Shown piece after piece: positions 9,786-22,642 of a DNA stretch of 64,000 nt. Positions within the stretch are counted from its first letter, which is position 1. Every line of letters begins with the position of its first letter. The stretch spans positions 24,415,238 through 24,479,237 of the forward strand of contig JAJKFL010000427.1 in assembly GCA_021186555.1 (NCBI GenBank), written 5' to 3'. The notes under the pieces are model-generated. The model was not told the origin of the DNA, ran no database searches, and saw only the letters and a list, made by a program, of their open reading frames with translations. This DNA is from Reticulitermes speratus. Taxonomy: Eukaryota > Arthropoda > Insecta > Blattodea > Rhinotermitidae. A program made the translations under genes and the position numbers.

Positions 9786-11700
9786 CTAGGCTGTGCTGCC
9801 ATACTTAGCTACAAAGAGGATAACAATTTTCAGGACAGCCCGCGTGCGTGCTACACCTGAAGATAGGGTGGGTACAGCTGTGAGGAGCCGACGTGTCAGC
9901 TCCACATACGCGTTTACGTGTAGGTTGTCGAGCAGATCAGAGATCTCCTCGATTGGTGACTGGTTGGGAGGCGGAATGGAAGCAGTATTAGGCATCTTAG
10001 GTGGAGGCGATGATTTACCAGTCATCGCCTTTTTCTTCATTGGGGCCTGTTGAGGGGCCTCAATGGCAAGCTGGGGGGCCTTACCCTCTTTCATGCTTGC
10101 GGTCGCTTTGCCCTCTTTAGGGGCCGCTGCCGGCTTGAGAGTGGGTTCAGTTTGGGATGGGGTGGTGGTTTCGCTACCCGCCCCCTCGCACCACATGAGA
10201 CCATTTAGTGCCTAAGTTCTTCTGCTCCGCAGAAGGCTCGGCGCGGGTCGCTTTCGCTGAAGCCGAGCGTCCGGTTGCACCGTTCGTGTGAACGCGAGTA
10301 GCTGGCGTCCGCTTTGCAAGCGTGGCCTTAGCGTCCTTCCACTTTGCACAGCCCCGGTAGTATTCTGTGTGGTTACCCCCGCAGTTCAGCATTTAAGCTG
10401 CTGCCTTGGGGTAGAGCACTCCCCGGAGGGGTGTGGCTCACTATAGGCAATACACCGAAGTGTGTATCAGCAGTTACGCTGCGTGTGGCCGAACGTTGGC
10501 AGCGCTTACATTGAGCGGGGCCTTAGGGGCAATTTACCTCTCCACAGAGACTCTCAAGCCGCAGATTTCAGATAGGGATAGAACCTTCTGAACGTCTGGG
10601 CCTCTGGCCACTGAAACGACAAAATGTGGAGTGGGAGGACTAAACTTTGCAGCGTCCTGATCCCGTCCTCTGGAGGGCAGCTGCAGGACTGCCTGCACAC
10701 GGATGCCTAGCGCCTCGAGATCCTCACTGACGATACTCTCAGGCATGCTTCTGCCGAGGTTCTTTATCAGCAGCCGCACACAGCGATCTTCCGGGAGAGA
10801 GAAGGTAAGGAAACTAACACCCTTACTCACATCATAGGATCTGAGGGCACTGATCGTGGCTGTGAATCCGTCGGCAGTCCCCGGACGATCATCAGCCTCT
10901 CGCTCTTCTTCTGAGCCGACAGGCTGCTGTAGCCACGTGAGAAAAATCACGCGTTTCAGTGACCCTTGTGACGAAGATAGGAGTCTTGTTGGGTCGCTTT
11001 CCTGCGGGGACGGACTGAGCCGGTGTGGTGCCAGCTGGTATGCTGCCCAGAGGCCCGGACGTGTCTTCACAGGCCATGCGCCTGGAGGCTGCTTCGGAAA
11101 AAGACAGCAGGTTTAGAAGGCTCCAAACCATTGGCTTTGGGCTTGGGCTGCCCACTTGTCTGTTGATGGTTGGTGTGTCCTGCTACCACCGCAGCGTACG
11201 CTACCGTACCTTTCATGGCTGCTTGCTGCCGGCTGCACTCTGGAGTAGGTTCTCCGGATGTGCCCGGTGTCTCTGACCCGAGTGGGTCGGGTGCTGGGCA
11301 CCTAGCGGCCGGGGTGGTTAGGCCGTCCGAGCTGGTCGATTCTTCAGCCTTCCTTTTACCCGTAACGGGCTGCGATGGTTTGCGGGGGACGATTGTCGCT
11401 TAACCCCGGCCCCGGTGACGGTGGCATGACGCTTGAAAAGTGCCACGCAAGACGTCTTAGCCTGGCTAGATCCAAAGGCAATGGCCTTCCTCAGCTCTCT
11501 GAAGAGGGGTGGGGGTGCTCGATCGAAGAGAGAGCCTTTGAAAAGGCCAGTTCCTCCTGCTTGAGCATTTCGCCTGAAGCAGGGGCACTTTACTCCTTAC
11601 TCTCCTTCCTCCCTCACTTCTTCAACTCCTCTGCTGGGTTTCTCCTTTGGCTCGACTTATTCCTTTGACCGTCAAAACCCAACCAATAACCATCACATCA
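7966..11700 (-). mobile_element. Jockey-like LINE, copy A (3'-truncated)
   Basis: Minus-strand non-LTR retrotransposon with ORF1 (Gag-like, about 11,301-9,786), then ORF2 with endonuclease and reverse transcriptase. The 3' end is lost inside the catalytic YADD box at about 7,966, where the rDNA-like array begins. The presumed 5' region (about 11,300-11,700) lies directly behind the 3' tail of copy B, so A and B are head-to-tail. Frameshifts and stops are frequent and the copy is inactive. Assignment to the Jockey clade rests on the ORF1 PRE_C2HC and zinc-knuckle layout and on the endonuclease/RT motifs. Confidence 0.8.
9786..11301 (-). pseudogene. LINE copy A ORF1, Gag-like zinc-knuckle protein (frameshifted)
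   Basis: In copies of this element type ORF1 binds the RNA template. The longest open piece (11,070-10,534) ends in a segment like the PRE_C2HC domain of Jockey ORF1 proteins (PTPHFVVSVARGPDVQKVL, then SEICGLRVSVER). Zinc-knuckle remnants follow in shifted frames near 10,530-10,340, including FGHTQRNC-like, RCIA..EPHPSGEC-like and CGGNHTEYYRGC. A Lys/Pro-rich tail runs from 10,196 and stops at 9,786-9,788. Several frame changes and in-frame stops separate these parts. It cannot be translated as one protein. Confidence 0.72.
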
Positions 11701-13310
11701 TGCCCGTTGCCACCAACCAACCACCCAAAGGGCGGAGAAATGCGCGGAGCGCAAGTCGACGTCCCTTGGTCTGTTTAGCCATTCCTGCGTTTTAAAGCAT
11801 TGCTGGGCTCGATAACAGACTCATTATTCTATAACTGACGATTTTGCTTACGCTAACGATTGATGGTCTCGATTAGGTCGGGATCTGGTACACCGAAGGC
11901 TACGGCTCTAAGAGCGTATAGTATTACTGAGTGGGGGAATACTTTGGTTGGATGGCTGTCTGGGATTTGAATCCAGAGTGACATTTTCACAATTAAATTC
12001 GCGCGGGATCGAAAACCTACACAAGAGTAATTTAGCCGAGTGCGGGTCTTTTCCCGACTTTTTGTTATACCCTGGCTTTCACCCTACTACTGAGGAAAAT
12101 CACGGCAAAATCTTAGTCAGGGTATTCGAAAGGTGCCTAGTTTTAGGTGCTAGGTACGATTCCCTGTCGGTTTGGAAAACTATTGGGCCTACACATATCT
12201 ACTGACCTGTCCCCGTAGCTTGCGCTAGGCGATTTGGCTCATCCCTCGATCAGCGTAAATATCTGCCGAGTTGCTGAACTAGGGGTTCCCCACTCCAGCT
12301 AACGTTGAGTCGTAACTCTCGTTTAGGGCTCTGATGTGTTCAGCAAAGAAAGGAACTCCCAAAACCTCGTGAATTTGCACGTTACTGATGTACCAAGTTG
12401 CACCAGTAGCAATGCGAAGACACATGGATTGAATAACCTGCAGCTCTCAAAAGTGGCTGCAGGCAGCGGACCTCCAAATGGGGCACGCATAGTACATCAT
12501 AGGCCTATGAGCTACTTACACAGCAGACCTCCGTTCCTGATGGACAGACCGCTTCTCCTGTGAAGGAGAGAGCTAAGCATACCCAGTCGTTTGGCAGCTT
12601 TCTTCTTGACCTGGACAATATGAGGCGACCAGATCATCCGTGTATCAAGGATCACTCCCAGATAACGGGCTGTGTCGACCCATTGGATTGGCTCCCTAGG
12701 AGCTGCACCGGTCGAGGCTTGGGGAACCGCCACCCTGCCTTCGCATAGAGAATATCATTGCTCTTGGAGACGTTGATGGCGATCCTCCATACTCTCAACC
12801 ACCTCTCTAGATCACTGAGGTATGCTTCTAAGTAGCTAACAAGCAGCGCCGGGCTGCGGGACGTGGTAATTATTGTCGTGTAATCCGCGTACAATGCCAG
12901 CTCGACGTAGCGGGAAGGGACGGGCATGTCATTGACATACAGACTGAACAAGACAGGAGAGAATTGTCCCCCCTGAGCTATGCCTCACCGCATGTCACGA
13001 CGAGTGGATGTGGCCGATTGGAAGGACGCTTCGAACGTCCTGTTATGAAAGTAGGAGGATATGGTTTTAAGCAGATAGGAGGGGAACTTAAGGGCTATTA
13101 GCTTGAAGAGGAGACCATCGACACAAACGGTGTCGAGGGCCTTAGCAACGTCGAGGAAAACTGTGCCTGTTAGCCGCTTCTCACCAAAGTTTCTGGTCAC
13201 CCTTTCGACAAGGCGGGCTAGCTGAAGAGAGGTGCTGTTTTTGGGTCTGAATCCAATCTCATCTCGCAGAAGCCCGCGCCCGCTTACTTCACCTAAGGTC
13301 CTACTAAGTA
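11701..13310 (-). mobile_element. Jockey-like LINE, copy B (5'-truncated, with 3' UTR)
   Basis: Contains the second half of ORF2 and a ~600-bp 3' UTR. The UTR aligns with that of copy D (shared blocks GCGGAGCGCAAGTCGACGTC, GACCTGTCCCCGTAGCTTGC and CAGGGTATTCGAAA). On the minus strand it ends in GGTGGTTGGTTGG, a GGTT-type tail rather than poly(A). The 5' end is cut at 13,310 by the 143-bp satellite; the junction base context AGTAG is common to LINE and satellite. Confidence 0.75.
12340..13310 (-). pseudogene. LINE copy B reverse transcriptase, C-terminal half (broken)
   Basis: Reads from GEVSGRGLLRDEIGFRPKNS through LTGTVFLDVAKALDTVCVDG to FSPVLFSLYVNDMPVPS and LALYADY. The YADD catalytic box is mutated to YADY, and a stop separates the two halves near 12,980. 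Downstream are the thumb/C-terminal segments RWLRVWRIAINVSKS, WVDTARYLGVILDTRM and, in other frames, the ACPIWRSAAC region also seen in copy D. Confidence 0.8.
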
Positions 13311-16300
13311 GTTCTTCTTCTGCATCTCGCCTCCCTGTGTAGTGATGTACGTGAAATGTCAAACATCGAACTCATTTCGCATGCGTTACATATAGGGTTA
13401 GTACGCTTTAAATTGGTGAATAAAGAAGGGCACTTTAATTAAACACCAAATTAGTTTTTCTTCTGTATCCCGCCATCCTCTTAAGTGATATAAGTGAAAT
13501 GTCAAACCTCGCACTCACTGCGCATGCGTTGCATATATTGCAACTATGGTTGAAATTGTCAACAAAGAAGGGAACTTTACTTAATCACCAAAATAGTTTT
13601 TGTTCTGTATATCGTCTTCCTGTGCAGTGATGTACGTGAAACGTCAAACCTCGTAATCAGTTCGCATGCGTTACATACATTGCAAGTATGGTTGATATTG
13701 GTCAATAAAGAAGGGCACTTTACTAAAAGACCCAAATAGTTTTTGTTCTGTATCTCGCCTTCCTGTGCAGTGATGTAAGTGAAACGTCAAACCACGCACT
13801 TATTGCGCAATTATTCCATACAGTGCAAATATTGTTGATATTGGTCAATAAAGAAGGGTACTTTACTAAATGACCAAATTAGTTTATGTTCTGTATCTCG
13901 CCTTCCTGTGTAGTGATGTACGTGAAATGTGAAACCTCGCACTGTCTGCGCAAGCGTTACATAAAGTGCTTGTATGGATGAAATTGGTCAATAAGGAAGG
14001 GAACTTTACTTAAACACCAAAGTAGATCCTCTTCTGTATCTCGCCTTCCTGTTTAGTGATATACGAGAAATATCAAACGTCAGAATCACTGCGCATGATT
14101 TGCAGACAGTGCAAATACTGTCGGTATTGGTCAATAATGCAGGGAACCTTACTGAAAGACCAAATAGTTTTTGTTCTCTATCTCGCCTTCCTGTGCGGTG
14201 AAGTAATTGAAACGTCAAACCCCGTACTCAGTGCGCATACGTTACATACAGTGCTAGTATGGTTGAAATTGGTCAATAAGGAAGGGCACTTTACTTAAAC
14301 AGCAAAATAGTTTTTCTTCTGTATCTCACAATCCTGTGCACTGATGTATGTGAAATGTGAATAATCTCACTCAATGCGCATGCGTTACATACAGTGCAAG
14401 TATGGTTGAAATTAGTCAATAAGGAAGGGCAATTTACTTAAAGACAAAACTAGTTTCTCTTCTACATCTCGCCTTCCTGTGCAGTATTGTAAGTTAAACG
14501 TCACTCCTGACACTCACTGCTTATGCGTTACATAGAGTGCAAGTATGGTTGATATTGGTCAATCAAGAAGGGCACTTTACTTAAACACCAAAGTAGTTTT
14601 TCTTCTGTATCTCGCCTTCCTGCGTAGTGATGTACTTGAAACGTCAAACGTCGCACTCACTACGCATGCGTTCCATACAGTGCAAGTGTGGTTGAAATTG
14701 ATCAATCAATAAGGGCACTTTACTCAAAAACCAAAGAACTTTGTCTTCTGTATCCCGCCTTCCTGTGCAGTGACGTACATGAAACTTCACATCTCACACT
14801 CGCTGCGCATGCGTTACATGCAATGCTAGTATGGTTGAAATTGGTCAATGAAGAAGGGCACTTTACTTAAACACGAAAGTAGTTTTTCCTCTTTATCCCG
14901 CCTTCCTGTGAAGTGATAAACGTGAAACGTCAATCCTCGTACTCAGATCGCATGCGTTACATACAGTACAAGTATTGTTGAAATTGGTCAGAAAAGAAGG
15001 GCACTTTACTTGAACACCAAAGAAGTTGTTCTTCTGTATCGCCCCTTCCTGTGCAGTGATGTACGTGAAACGTCACACCTCACACTCCCTGCGCATGCTT
15101 TGCATGCAGTGCATGTATGGATGAAATTGGTCAATCAAGAAGGGCACTTTACTTAAACACCAAAGAAATTTTTCTTCTGTATCCCGCCTTCCTTTAAAGT
15201 GATGAAAATGAAACGTCACACCTCACACTCACTCCGCATGCTTTCCATACTAGACAAGTATGGTTGATATTGGTCAATCAAGAAGGGCACTTTACTTAAA
15301 CAACAAAGAAGTTTTTCTTCTGTATCCCGCCTCCCTGTGCAACGATATATGTCAAACGTTCACACCTCACACTCTCTGCGCATGCGTTACATACAGAGCA
15401 AGTATGGTTGAAATTGGTCAATCAAAAAGGGCACTTTACTTAAACACGAAAGTAGATTTTCTTCTATATCGCGCCTTCCAGTCCAGTAATGTAAGTGAAA
15501 CGTCACACCTCTCACTCTCTGCGCATGCGTTACATACAGTGCAAGTGTGGTTGAAATTGGTCAATCAAGAAGGGCACTTTACATAAACATCAAAGTAGCT
15601 TCTCTTCTGTATCTCGCCTTCGTGTGCAGTGATGTATGTGAAACGTCAAACCACTTTCTCAGTGCGCATGCTTTAGATAATTTGCAAGTATGGTTGAAAT
15701 TTGTCAGTAACGAAGGGCACTTTACTTGAACACCAAAGTAGTTGTTCTTCTGTATCCCCCCTTCCTGTGCAGTGATGTAGCGTCAAACGTCACACCTCAC
15801 ACTCACTGCGCATGCTTTGCATGCAGTGCATGTATGGTTGAAATTGGTCAATCAAGAAGGGCACTTTACTTATACACCAAAGTAATTTTTCTTCTGTATT
15901 CCGCTTTCCTGTACAGTGATGAACGTGAAACGTCACACCTCACACTCACTCCGCATGCTTTCCATACTAGGCAAGTATGGTTGATATTGGTCAATCAAGA
16001 AGGGCACCTTACTCAAACAACAAAGAAGTTTTTCTTCTGTATCCCGCCTCCCTGTACAATGATATACGTCAAACGTCACACCTCACACTCAATGCGAATG
16101 CTTTGCATACAGAGCAAGTATGGTTGAAATTGGTCTATCAAAAAGGGCACTTAACTTAAACACCAAAGTAGTTTTTCTTCTGTATCGCGCCTTCCAGTCC
16201 AGTAATGTAAGTGAAACGTCACACCTCTCACTCCCTGCGCATGCGTTACATACAGTGCAAGTGTGGTTGAAATTGGTCAATCAGAAAGGGCACTTTACAT

Positions 16301-19300
16301 AAACATCAAAGTAGTTTTTCGTCTGTATCTCGCCTTCCTGTTCAGTGATGTATGTGAAACGTCAAACCTCGTACTCAGTGCGCATGCGTTAGATAATTTG
16401 CAAGTATGGTTGAAATTGGTCAACAAAGAAGGACACTTCACATAAACACCAATGTACTTTTTCTTCTGTATCTCGCCTTCCTCTTAATTGATGTATGTGA
16501 AATGTCAAACCTCGCACTCAATGCGCATCTTTTTACATAAAGTGCAACTATGGTTGAAGTTGGTCAATATAGAAGGGCTCTTTACTTAAACACCAAAGAA
16601 GTTTTTCTTCTGTATCCCGCCTTCCTGTGCAATGATGTACGTCAAACGTCACACCTCACACTCATTGCGAATGCTTTGCATACAGAGCAAGTATGGTTGA
16701 AGTTGGTCAATCAAGAAGGGCACTTTACTTAAAGACTTAAGTAGTTCTTCTTCTGTATCCAGCCTTATTGTGTAGTGATGTATGTGAAACGTCATATCTC
16801 AAAGTCACTGCGCATGCGTTGCATACAGTGCAAGTATGGTTGATATTGGTCAATCAAGATGGGCACTTTACTTAAACACCAAAGATATATTTCTTCTGTA
16901 TCCCGCCTTCCTGTGCAATGATGTACGTCAAACGTCACACCTCACACTCATTGCGAATGCTTTGCATACAGAGCAAGTATGGTTGAAGTTGGTCAATCAA
17001 GAAGGGCACTTTACTTAAACACTTAAGTAGTTCTTCTGTATCCAGCCTTATTGTGTAGTGATGTATGTGAAACGTCACATCTCAAACTCACGGCGCATGC
17101 GTTGCATACAGTGCAAGTATGGTTGAAATTGGTCAATCAAGAAGGGCACTTTACTTAAACACTAAAGTAGTTTTTCTGCTGTATCCCGCCCTCCTTTGCA
17201 GTGATGTATGTGAAACGGTAATCTTGACACTCTCTGCGCATGCCTTAGATACAGTTCATGTATGGTTGAAATTGGTCGATAAAGAAGAGCAATTTACTTA
17301 AAGACCAAAATAGTTTCTCTTCTGTATCTCGCGTTCCTGTTTAGTTATGTACGTGAAACGTCAATCCTCGCACTCACTACTTATGCTTTGCGTACAGTGC
17401 AAATATTGTTGGTATTGGTCAAAAATACATGGCACTTTACTTGAAGACCAAAGTAGTATTTCTTCTGTATCTCACCTTCCTCTTAATTGATGTAAGTGAA
17501 ATGTCAATCCTCGCACTCACTGCGCATTTTTTACATACAGTGCAGCTATGGTTGAAATTAGTCAAGGAAGAAGGGCACTTTACTTAAACACCAAATTAGT
17601 TTTTGTTGTGTATCTCGCCTTCCTGTAAAGTGATATAAGTGAAATATCAAACCTTTTACTCAGTGCGCATGCGTTAGATAATTTGCAAGTATGGTTGAAA
17701 TTGGTCAACAAAGAAGGGCAATTTACATAAACACCAATGTAGTTTTTCTTCTGTATCTCGCCTTCCTCTTAATTGATGTATGTGAATTGTCAAACCTCGC
17801 ACTCACTGCGCATTTTTTTACATACAGTGCAACTATGGTTGAAATTAGTCAATATAGAAGGGCACTTTACTTAAACACCAAAGTAGTTTTTCTGCAGCAT
17901 CCCGCCTTCCTTTGCAGTGATGTACGTGAAACGTCACTCTTCACACTCTCTGATCATGCGTTAGATACAATTCATGTATGGTTGAAATTGGTCGATAAAG
18001 AAGGGCAATTTACTTAAAGACCAAAGTAGATTTTCTTTTATAACTTGCCTTCCTGTTTAGTGATGTACGTGAAACGTCAAACCTCGTACTCAGTGCGCAT
18101 GCGTTAGATACATTGCAAGTATGATTGAAATTGGTCAATAAAAAAGGGAACTTTTACTTAAACACCAAAGCAGTTTTTCTTCTGTATCTCGCCTTCCTGT
18201 GTAGTGATATACGTAAAATGTCAAACATCGCACTCATTCCGCATGCTTTCCATACAGAGCAAGTATGGTTGATATTGGTCAATCAAGAAGGGCACTTTAC
18301 TTAAACACCAAAGAAGTTTCTCTTCTGTATCCCGCCTCCCTGTACAATGATATACGTCAAACGTCACACCTCACACTCATTGCGAATGCTTTGCATACAG
18401 AGCAAGTATGGTTGAAATTGGTCAATCAAGAAGGGCACTTTACTTAAACACTAAAGTAGTTTTTCTTCTCTATCGCGCCTTCCAGCCCAGTAATGTAAGT
18501 GAAACGTCACACCTCTCACTCTCTGCGCATGCTTTATATACAGTGCAAGTGTGGTTGAAGTTGGTCAATAAAGAAGGGCACTTTACTTAAACACCAAAGT
18601 AGTTTTTCTTCTGTATCTCGCCTTCTTGTGCAGTGATGTACGTGAAACGTCAAACCACGTACTCAGTGCGCATGCGTTAGGTACACTGCATGTATGTTTG
18701 AAATTGGTCAATAAAGAAGGGAACTTTACTTGACACCAAAGTAGTTTCTCTTCTGTATCCCGCCTTCCTGTGCAGTGATGTACGTCAAACGTCACACCTC
18801 ACACTCTCTGCGCATGCGTTACACACAGTGCTAGTATGGTTGAAATTTGTCAATATAGAAGGGCACTTTACTTAAACACCAAATAAGTTTTTTTCTGTAT
18901 CCCGCCTTCCTGTGCAATGATGTACGTCAAACGTCACACCTCACACTTATTTCGAATTCTTTGCATACAGAGCAAGTATGGTTGATATTGATCAATCAAG
19001 AAGGGCAATTTACTTAAACACTAAAGTAATTCTGCTTCTGTATCCAGCCTTATTGTGTAGTGATGCATGTGAAACGTCACATTTCAAACTCACATGCCAT
19101 GCGTTGCATACAGTGCAAGTATGGTTGAAATAAGTCAGTCAAGAAGGGCACTTTACTTAAACACTAAAGTAGCTTTTCTTCTGTATCTCGCCTTCCTGTA
19201 CAGTGATGTAAGTGAAACGTCACACCTCATACTCCTGTGCATGCATTGCATACAGTTCAAGTTTGGTTGAAATTGGTCATCAAGAAGGGCACTTTACTTA

Positions 19301-21265
19301 AACACTAAAGTAGTTTTTCTTCTGTATCTCGCCTTCTTGTGCAGTGATATATGTGAAATGTCAAACCTCGCACTCACTGCGCATGCGTTCCATATGGAGC
19401 AAGTATGGTTGATATTGGTCAATCAAGAAGGGCACTTTACTTAAACACCAAAGAAGTTTTTCTTCTGTATCCCGCCTTCCTGTGCAATGATGTACGTCAA
19501 ACGTTACACCTCACACTCGTTGCGAATGCTTTGCATACAGAGCAAGTATGGTTGAAATTGGTCAATCAAGAAGGGCACTTTACTTAAACACTAAAGTAGT
19601 TTTTCTTCTGTATCCAGCTTTATTGTGTAGTAATGTATGTGAAACGTCACATCTCAAACTCACTGCGCATGCGTTGCATACAGTGAAAGTATGGTTGAAA
19701 TTGGTCAATCAAGAAGGGCACTTTACTTAAACACTAAAGTAGTTTTTCTTCTGTATCCAGCTTTATTGTGTAGTAATGTATGAAAAACGTCACATCTCAA
19801 ACTCACTGCGCATGCGTTGCATACAGTGAAAGTATGGTTGAAATTGGTCAATCAAGAAGGGCACTTTACTTAAACACTAAAGTAGTTTTTCTGCTGTATC
19901 CCGCCCTCCTTTGCAGTGATGTACGTGAAACGGTAATCTTGACACTCTCTGCGCATGCCTTAGATACAGTTCATGTATGGTTGATATTGGTCGACAAAGA
20001 AGAGCAATTTACTTAAAGACCAAAATAGTTTTTCTTCTGTATCTCGCGTTCCTGTTTAGTTATGTACGTGAAACGTCAATCCTCGCACTCACTGTTCATG
20101 CTTTGCGTACAGTGCAATTATTGTTGGTATTGGTCAAAAATGCAGGGCACTTTACTTGAAGACCAAAGTAGTTTTTCTACTGTATCTCGCCTTTCTCTGA
20201 ATTGATGTAAGTGAAATGTCAATCCTCGCACTCACTGCGCATTTTTTGTATACAGTGCAACTATGGTTGAAATTAGTCAAGGAGGAAGGGCACTTTACTT
20301 AAACAACAAATTAGTTTTTCTGCTGTATCCCGCCTTCCTTTGCAGTGATGTACGTGAAACGTCACTCTTGACACTCTCTGCGCTTGCGTCAGATACAGTG
20401 CAAGTATTGTTGCAATTGGTCGATAAAGAAGGGCACTTTACTTAAAGACCAAAATAGTTTTTCTTGTGTATCTCGCCTTTCTGTTTAGTGATGTACGTGA
20501 AATATCAAACCTCATACTCTGTGCTTATGCCTTACACACATTGCAAGTATGGTTGATATTGGTCAATAAAGAAGGACACTTTACTTGAACACCAAAGTAG
20601 TTTCTCTTCTGTATCTCGCCTTCCTGTGCAGTGATATATGTGAAACGTCACACCTCACACTCTCTGCGCATGCGTTACATACAGTGCTAGTATGGTTGAT
20701 ATTTGTCAATATAGAAGGGCACTTTACTTAGAGACCAAAATAGTTTGTTGTCTGTATCTCGCCTTCTTTTGCAGTGATGTACGTGAAACGTCTAACCTCG
20801 TACTCAGTGCGCATGCGTTAGATAAATTGCAAGTAATGTTGAAATTGGTCAATAAAGAAGGGAACTTTACTTAAACACCAAAGTAGTTTTTCTTCTTTAT
20901 CTCGCCTTCCTGTGCAGTGATGTACGTGAAACGTTACATCTCACATTCTCTGCGCATGCGTCACATACAGTGCTAGTATGTTTGAAATTGGTCAACAAGG
21001 AAGGGCACTTTACTTAGAGACGAAAATAGTTTTTGTTCTGTATCTCGCCTTCCTGTTTAGTGATGTACGTTAAACGTCAAACCTCGCACTCACTGCGCAT
21101 GCGTTGCAAACAGTGCTAGAATGGTTGAAATTGGTCAATAAGGAAGGGCACTTTACTTAGAGACCAAAATGATTTGTCGTCTGTAACTCGCCTTCCTGTT
21201 TAGTGATGTACGTGAAACATCACACCTCGTACTCACTGCGCATGCGTTACATACATTGCTAGTAT
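13311..21265. repeat. 143-bp satellite array (about 55 copies)
   Basis: Head-to-tail monomers of 143 bp. Conserved blocks are TTCTGTATCTCGCCTTCCTG, CAGTGATGTACGTGAAACGT, CACTGCGCATGCG, AGTATGGTTGAAATTGGTCA and GAAGGGCACTTTACTTAAAC. Divergence between neighbours is moderate, with recognisable monomer variants. At least two multi-monomer duplications exist: 17,090-17,600 matches 19,805-20,315 (offset about 2,715 bp, 19 monomers), and 15,170-15,700 matches 15,887-16,415 (offset 717 bp, 5 monomers). Recurrent 60-codon frames start at the ATGGTTGAAATTGGT block and stop at TTTACTTAA. Because 143 is not a multiple of 3 and many monomers carry an early stop, I regard them as non-coding. Confidence 0.95.
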
Positions 21266-21314
21266 TGATGGCGATCCTCGATACTCTCAACCACCTCTCT
21301 AGGTCACTGATTTA

Positions 21315-22642
21315 CGAGGGCTGTCCAAAAAGTATCCGACTATATTTTTTCCCGCGGTAAGTAATGGCGAAAGGGTGGGGAAACTGAGCGTAGTGGTAGA
21401 AGGGATTTCATGCGTATGCGTGATTTTTTGCTGCCTCGCAACACCGCCGGATGCGTCTGTCGCTGCCAGATAGCGAAGTGGTGTAACACGTGTTCGTCGC
21501 TTTCTCGTTTCGCTCAAGATGACAGAATGTTTGGAGCAGCGATACTGCATCAAGTTTTGTCAGAAACTTGGGGATACCCAAGCGGAAACAATCCGCAAAA
21601 TTCAGCAGGCTTTCGGTGATGATGCAATGGGGGTCACTAAAATTAAAGAGTGGTTCAACCGCTTTAAAGATGGCCGCATGTCGGCGGACAGTGACCAGCG
21701 TTTTGGGAGACCGTCAACGAGCCGAAATGCTGATGTCATTGACAAAGTGCGGACATTGATCATGGAGGACCGTCGTTCGACCGTCCGGGAAATTGCTGAT
21801 GAGGTTGGGATCAGCAGAGGTTCCGCAAACACGATTTTAACTGAGGATGTGGGCATGCGAAGAGTGGCGGCAAAATTTGTGCCCAAGCTGCTTTCGCCGG
21901 AGCAGCAACAACTCCGCCTTGAGGTCGCGCAGGACATGCTTGAGTGCGCCAACAGGGATCCTGAGTTCCTGAAGACTGTGATCACTGGTGACGAGTCGTG
22001 GGTGTATGGATATGACCGGAAAGCAAGGTCCAGTCGTCACAATGGAAGCATCCAACATCCCCGAGGCCCAAAAAAGCACGACACGTTCGGAACAATGTGA
22101 AGGTGATACTGACTGTTTCTTCGATTACCGGGGTGTTATGCATCATGAGTAAGCACCACTAGGCCAAACTGTTAATAAGGAGTACTACCAAGAAGTCCTC
22201 CGTCATCTTCGTCATGCAGTTCGGCGCAAGAGACCGGAGCTGTGGGACGCACGCAACTGGCAGTTGCATCATGACAATGCCCCAGCTCATTCATCACACC
22301 TGATACAGGGTTTCCTGGCTAAGCACGGCATTCCGCAGGTTCGCCAGGCTCCCTACTCTCCTGACATGGCTCCTTGTGATTTCTGGCTGTTCCCGAGATT
22401 GAAGAAACCGCTAAAAGGCTCCCGTTTTGACAGCCGCGAGGACATCATACAGAACGCGACGGCGCAGCTGCACACCATTCCAAAACAAGCCTTACAGAAT
22501 TGCTTCCAGCGATGGAAGGACCGCTGGGCTAAGTTTGTGGAGTCACAAGGGGCCTACTTATAAGGGGATTAGGTATTGTAACCACCCAGATACAGAACTT
22601 TTTTTCCCGGCCCAAGGTCGGATACTTTTTGGACAGACCTCG
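21315..22642 (+). mobile_element. mariner-type DNA transposon, full length with TIRs
   Basis: Length is 1,328 bp. The left end is CGAGGGCTGTCCAAAAAGTA followed by TCCGAC; the right end is its inverted repeat with one mismatch (26-bp TIRs). A TA dinucleotide flanks both sides (21,313-21,314 and 22,643-22,644). It is inserted in LINE copy C, because the LINE sequence resumes on both sides exactly as in copy B. Structure and TA target are typical of Tc1/mariner elements. Confidence 0.95.
21519..22563 (+). pseudogene. mariner transposase, frameshifted
   Basis: Cut-and-paste transposase. The first open part (21,519-22,100) starts MTECLEQRYCIKFCQKLGD and carries the N-terminal paired helix-turn-helix region. 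It continues to ITGDESWVYGYD, the first catalytic Asp. The second part (22,264-22,563) has HHDNAPAHS and YSPDMAPCDFWLFPRLK. There are 34 residues between the second and third Asp, which is the mariner D,D34D signature. Between the parts (about 22,020-22,260) the frame shifts and a stop follows IMS, so no full enzyme can be made. All three catalytic Asp codons remain. It resembles the transposase part of SETMAR-type mariners. Confidence 0.92.

Noticed and set aside
15260..20874. Recurrent 60-codon open frames spaced by multiples of 143 bp, looking like a conserved small protein family.
   Set aside because: They are produced by the 143-bp satellite. The unit is not a multiple of 3, start and stop lie in fixed repeat blocks, and many monomers carry an early TAA (GGTCAATAAAG). 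Similarity follows the DNA repeat, not codons.
13311..21265. CENP-B box in the 143-bp satellite.
   Set aside because: The required TTCG....A..CGGG spacing is not found on either strand of the monomer.
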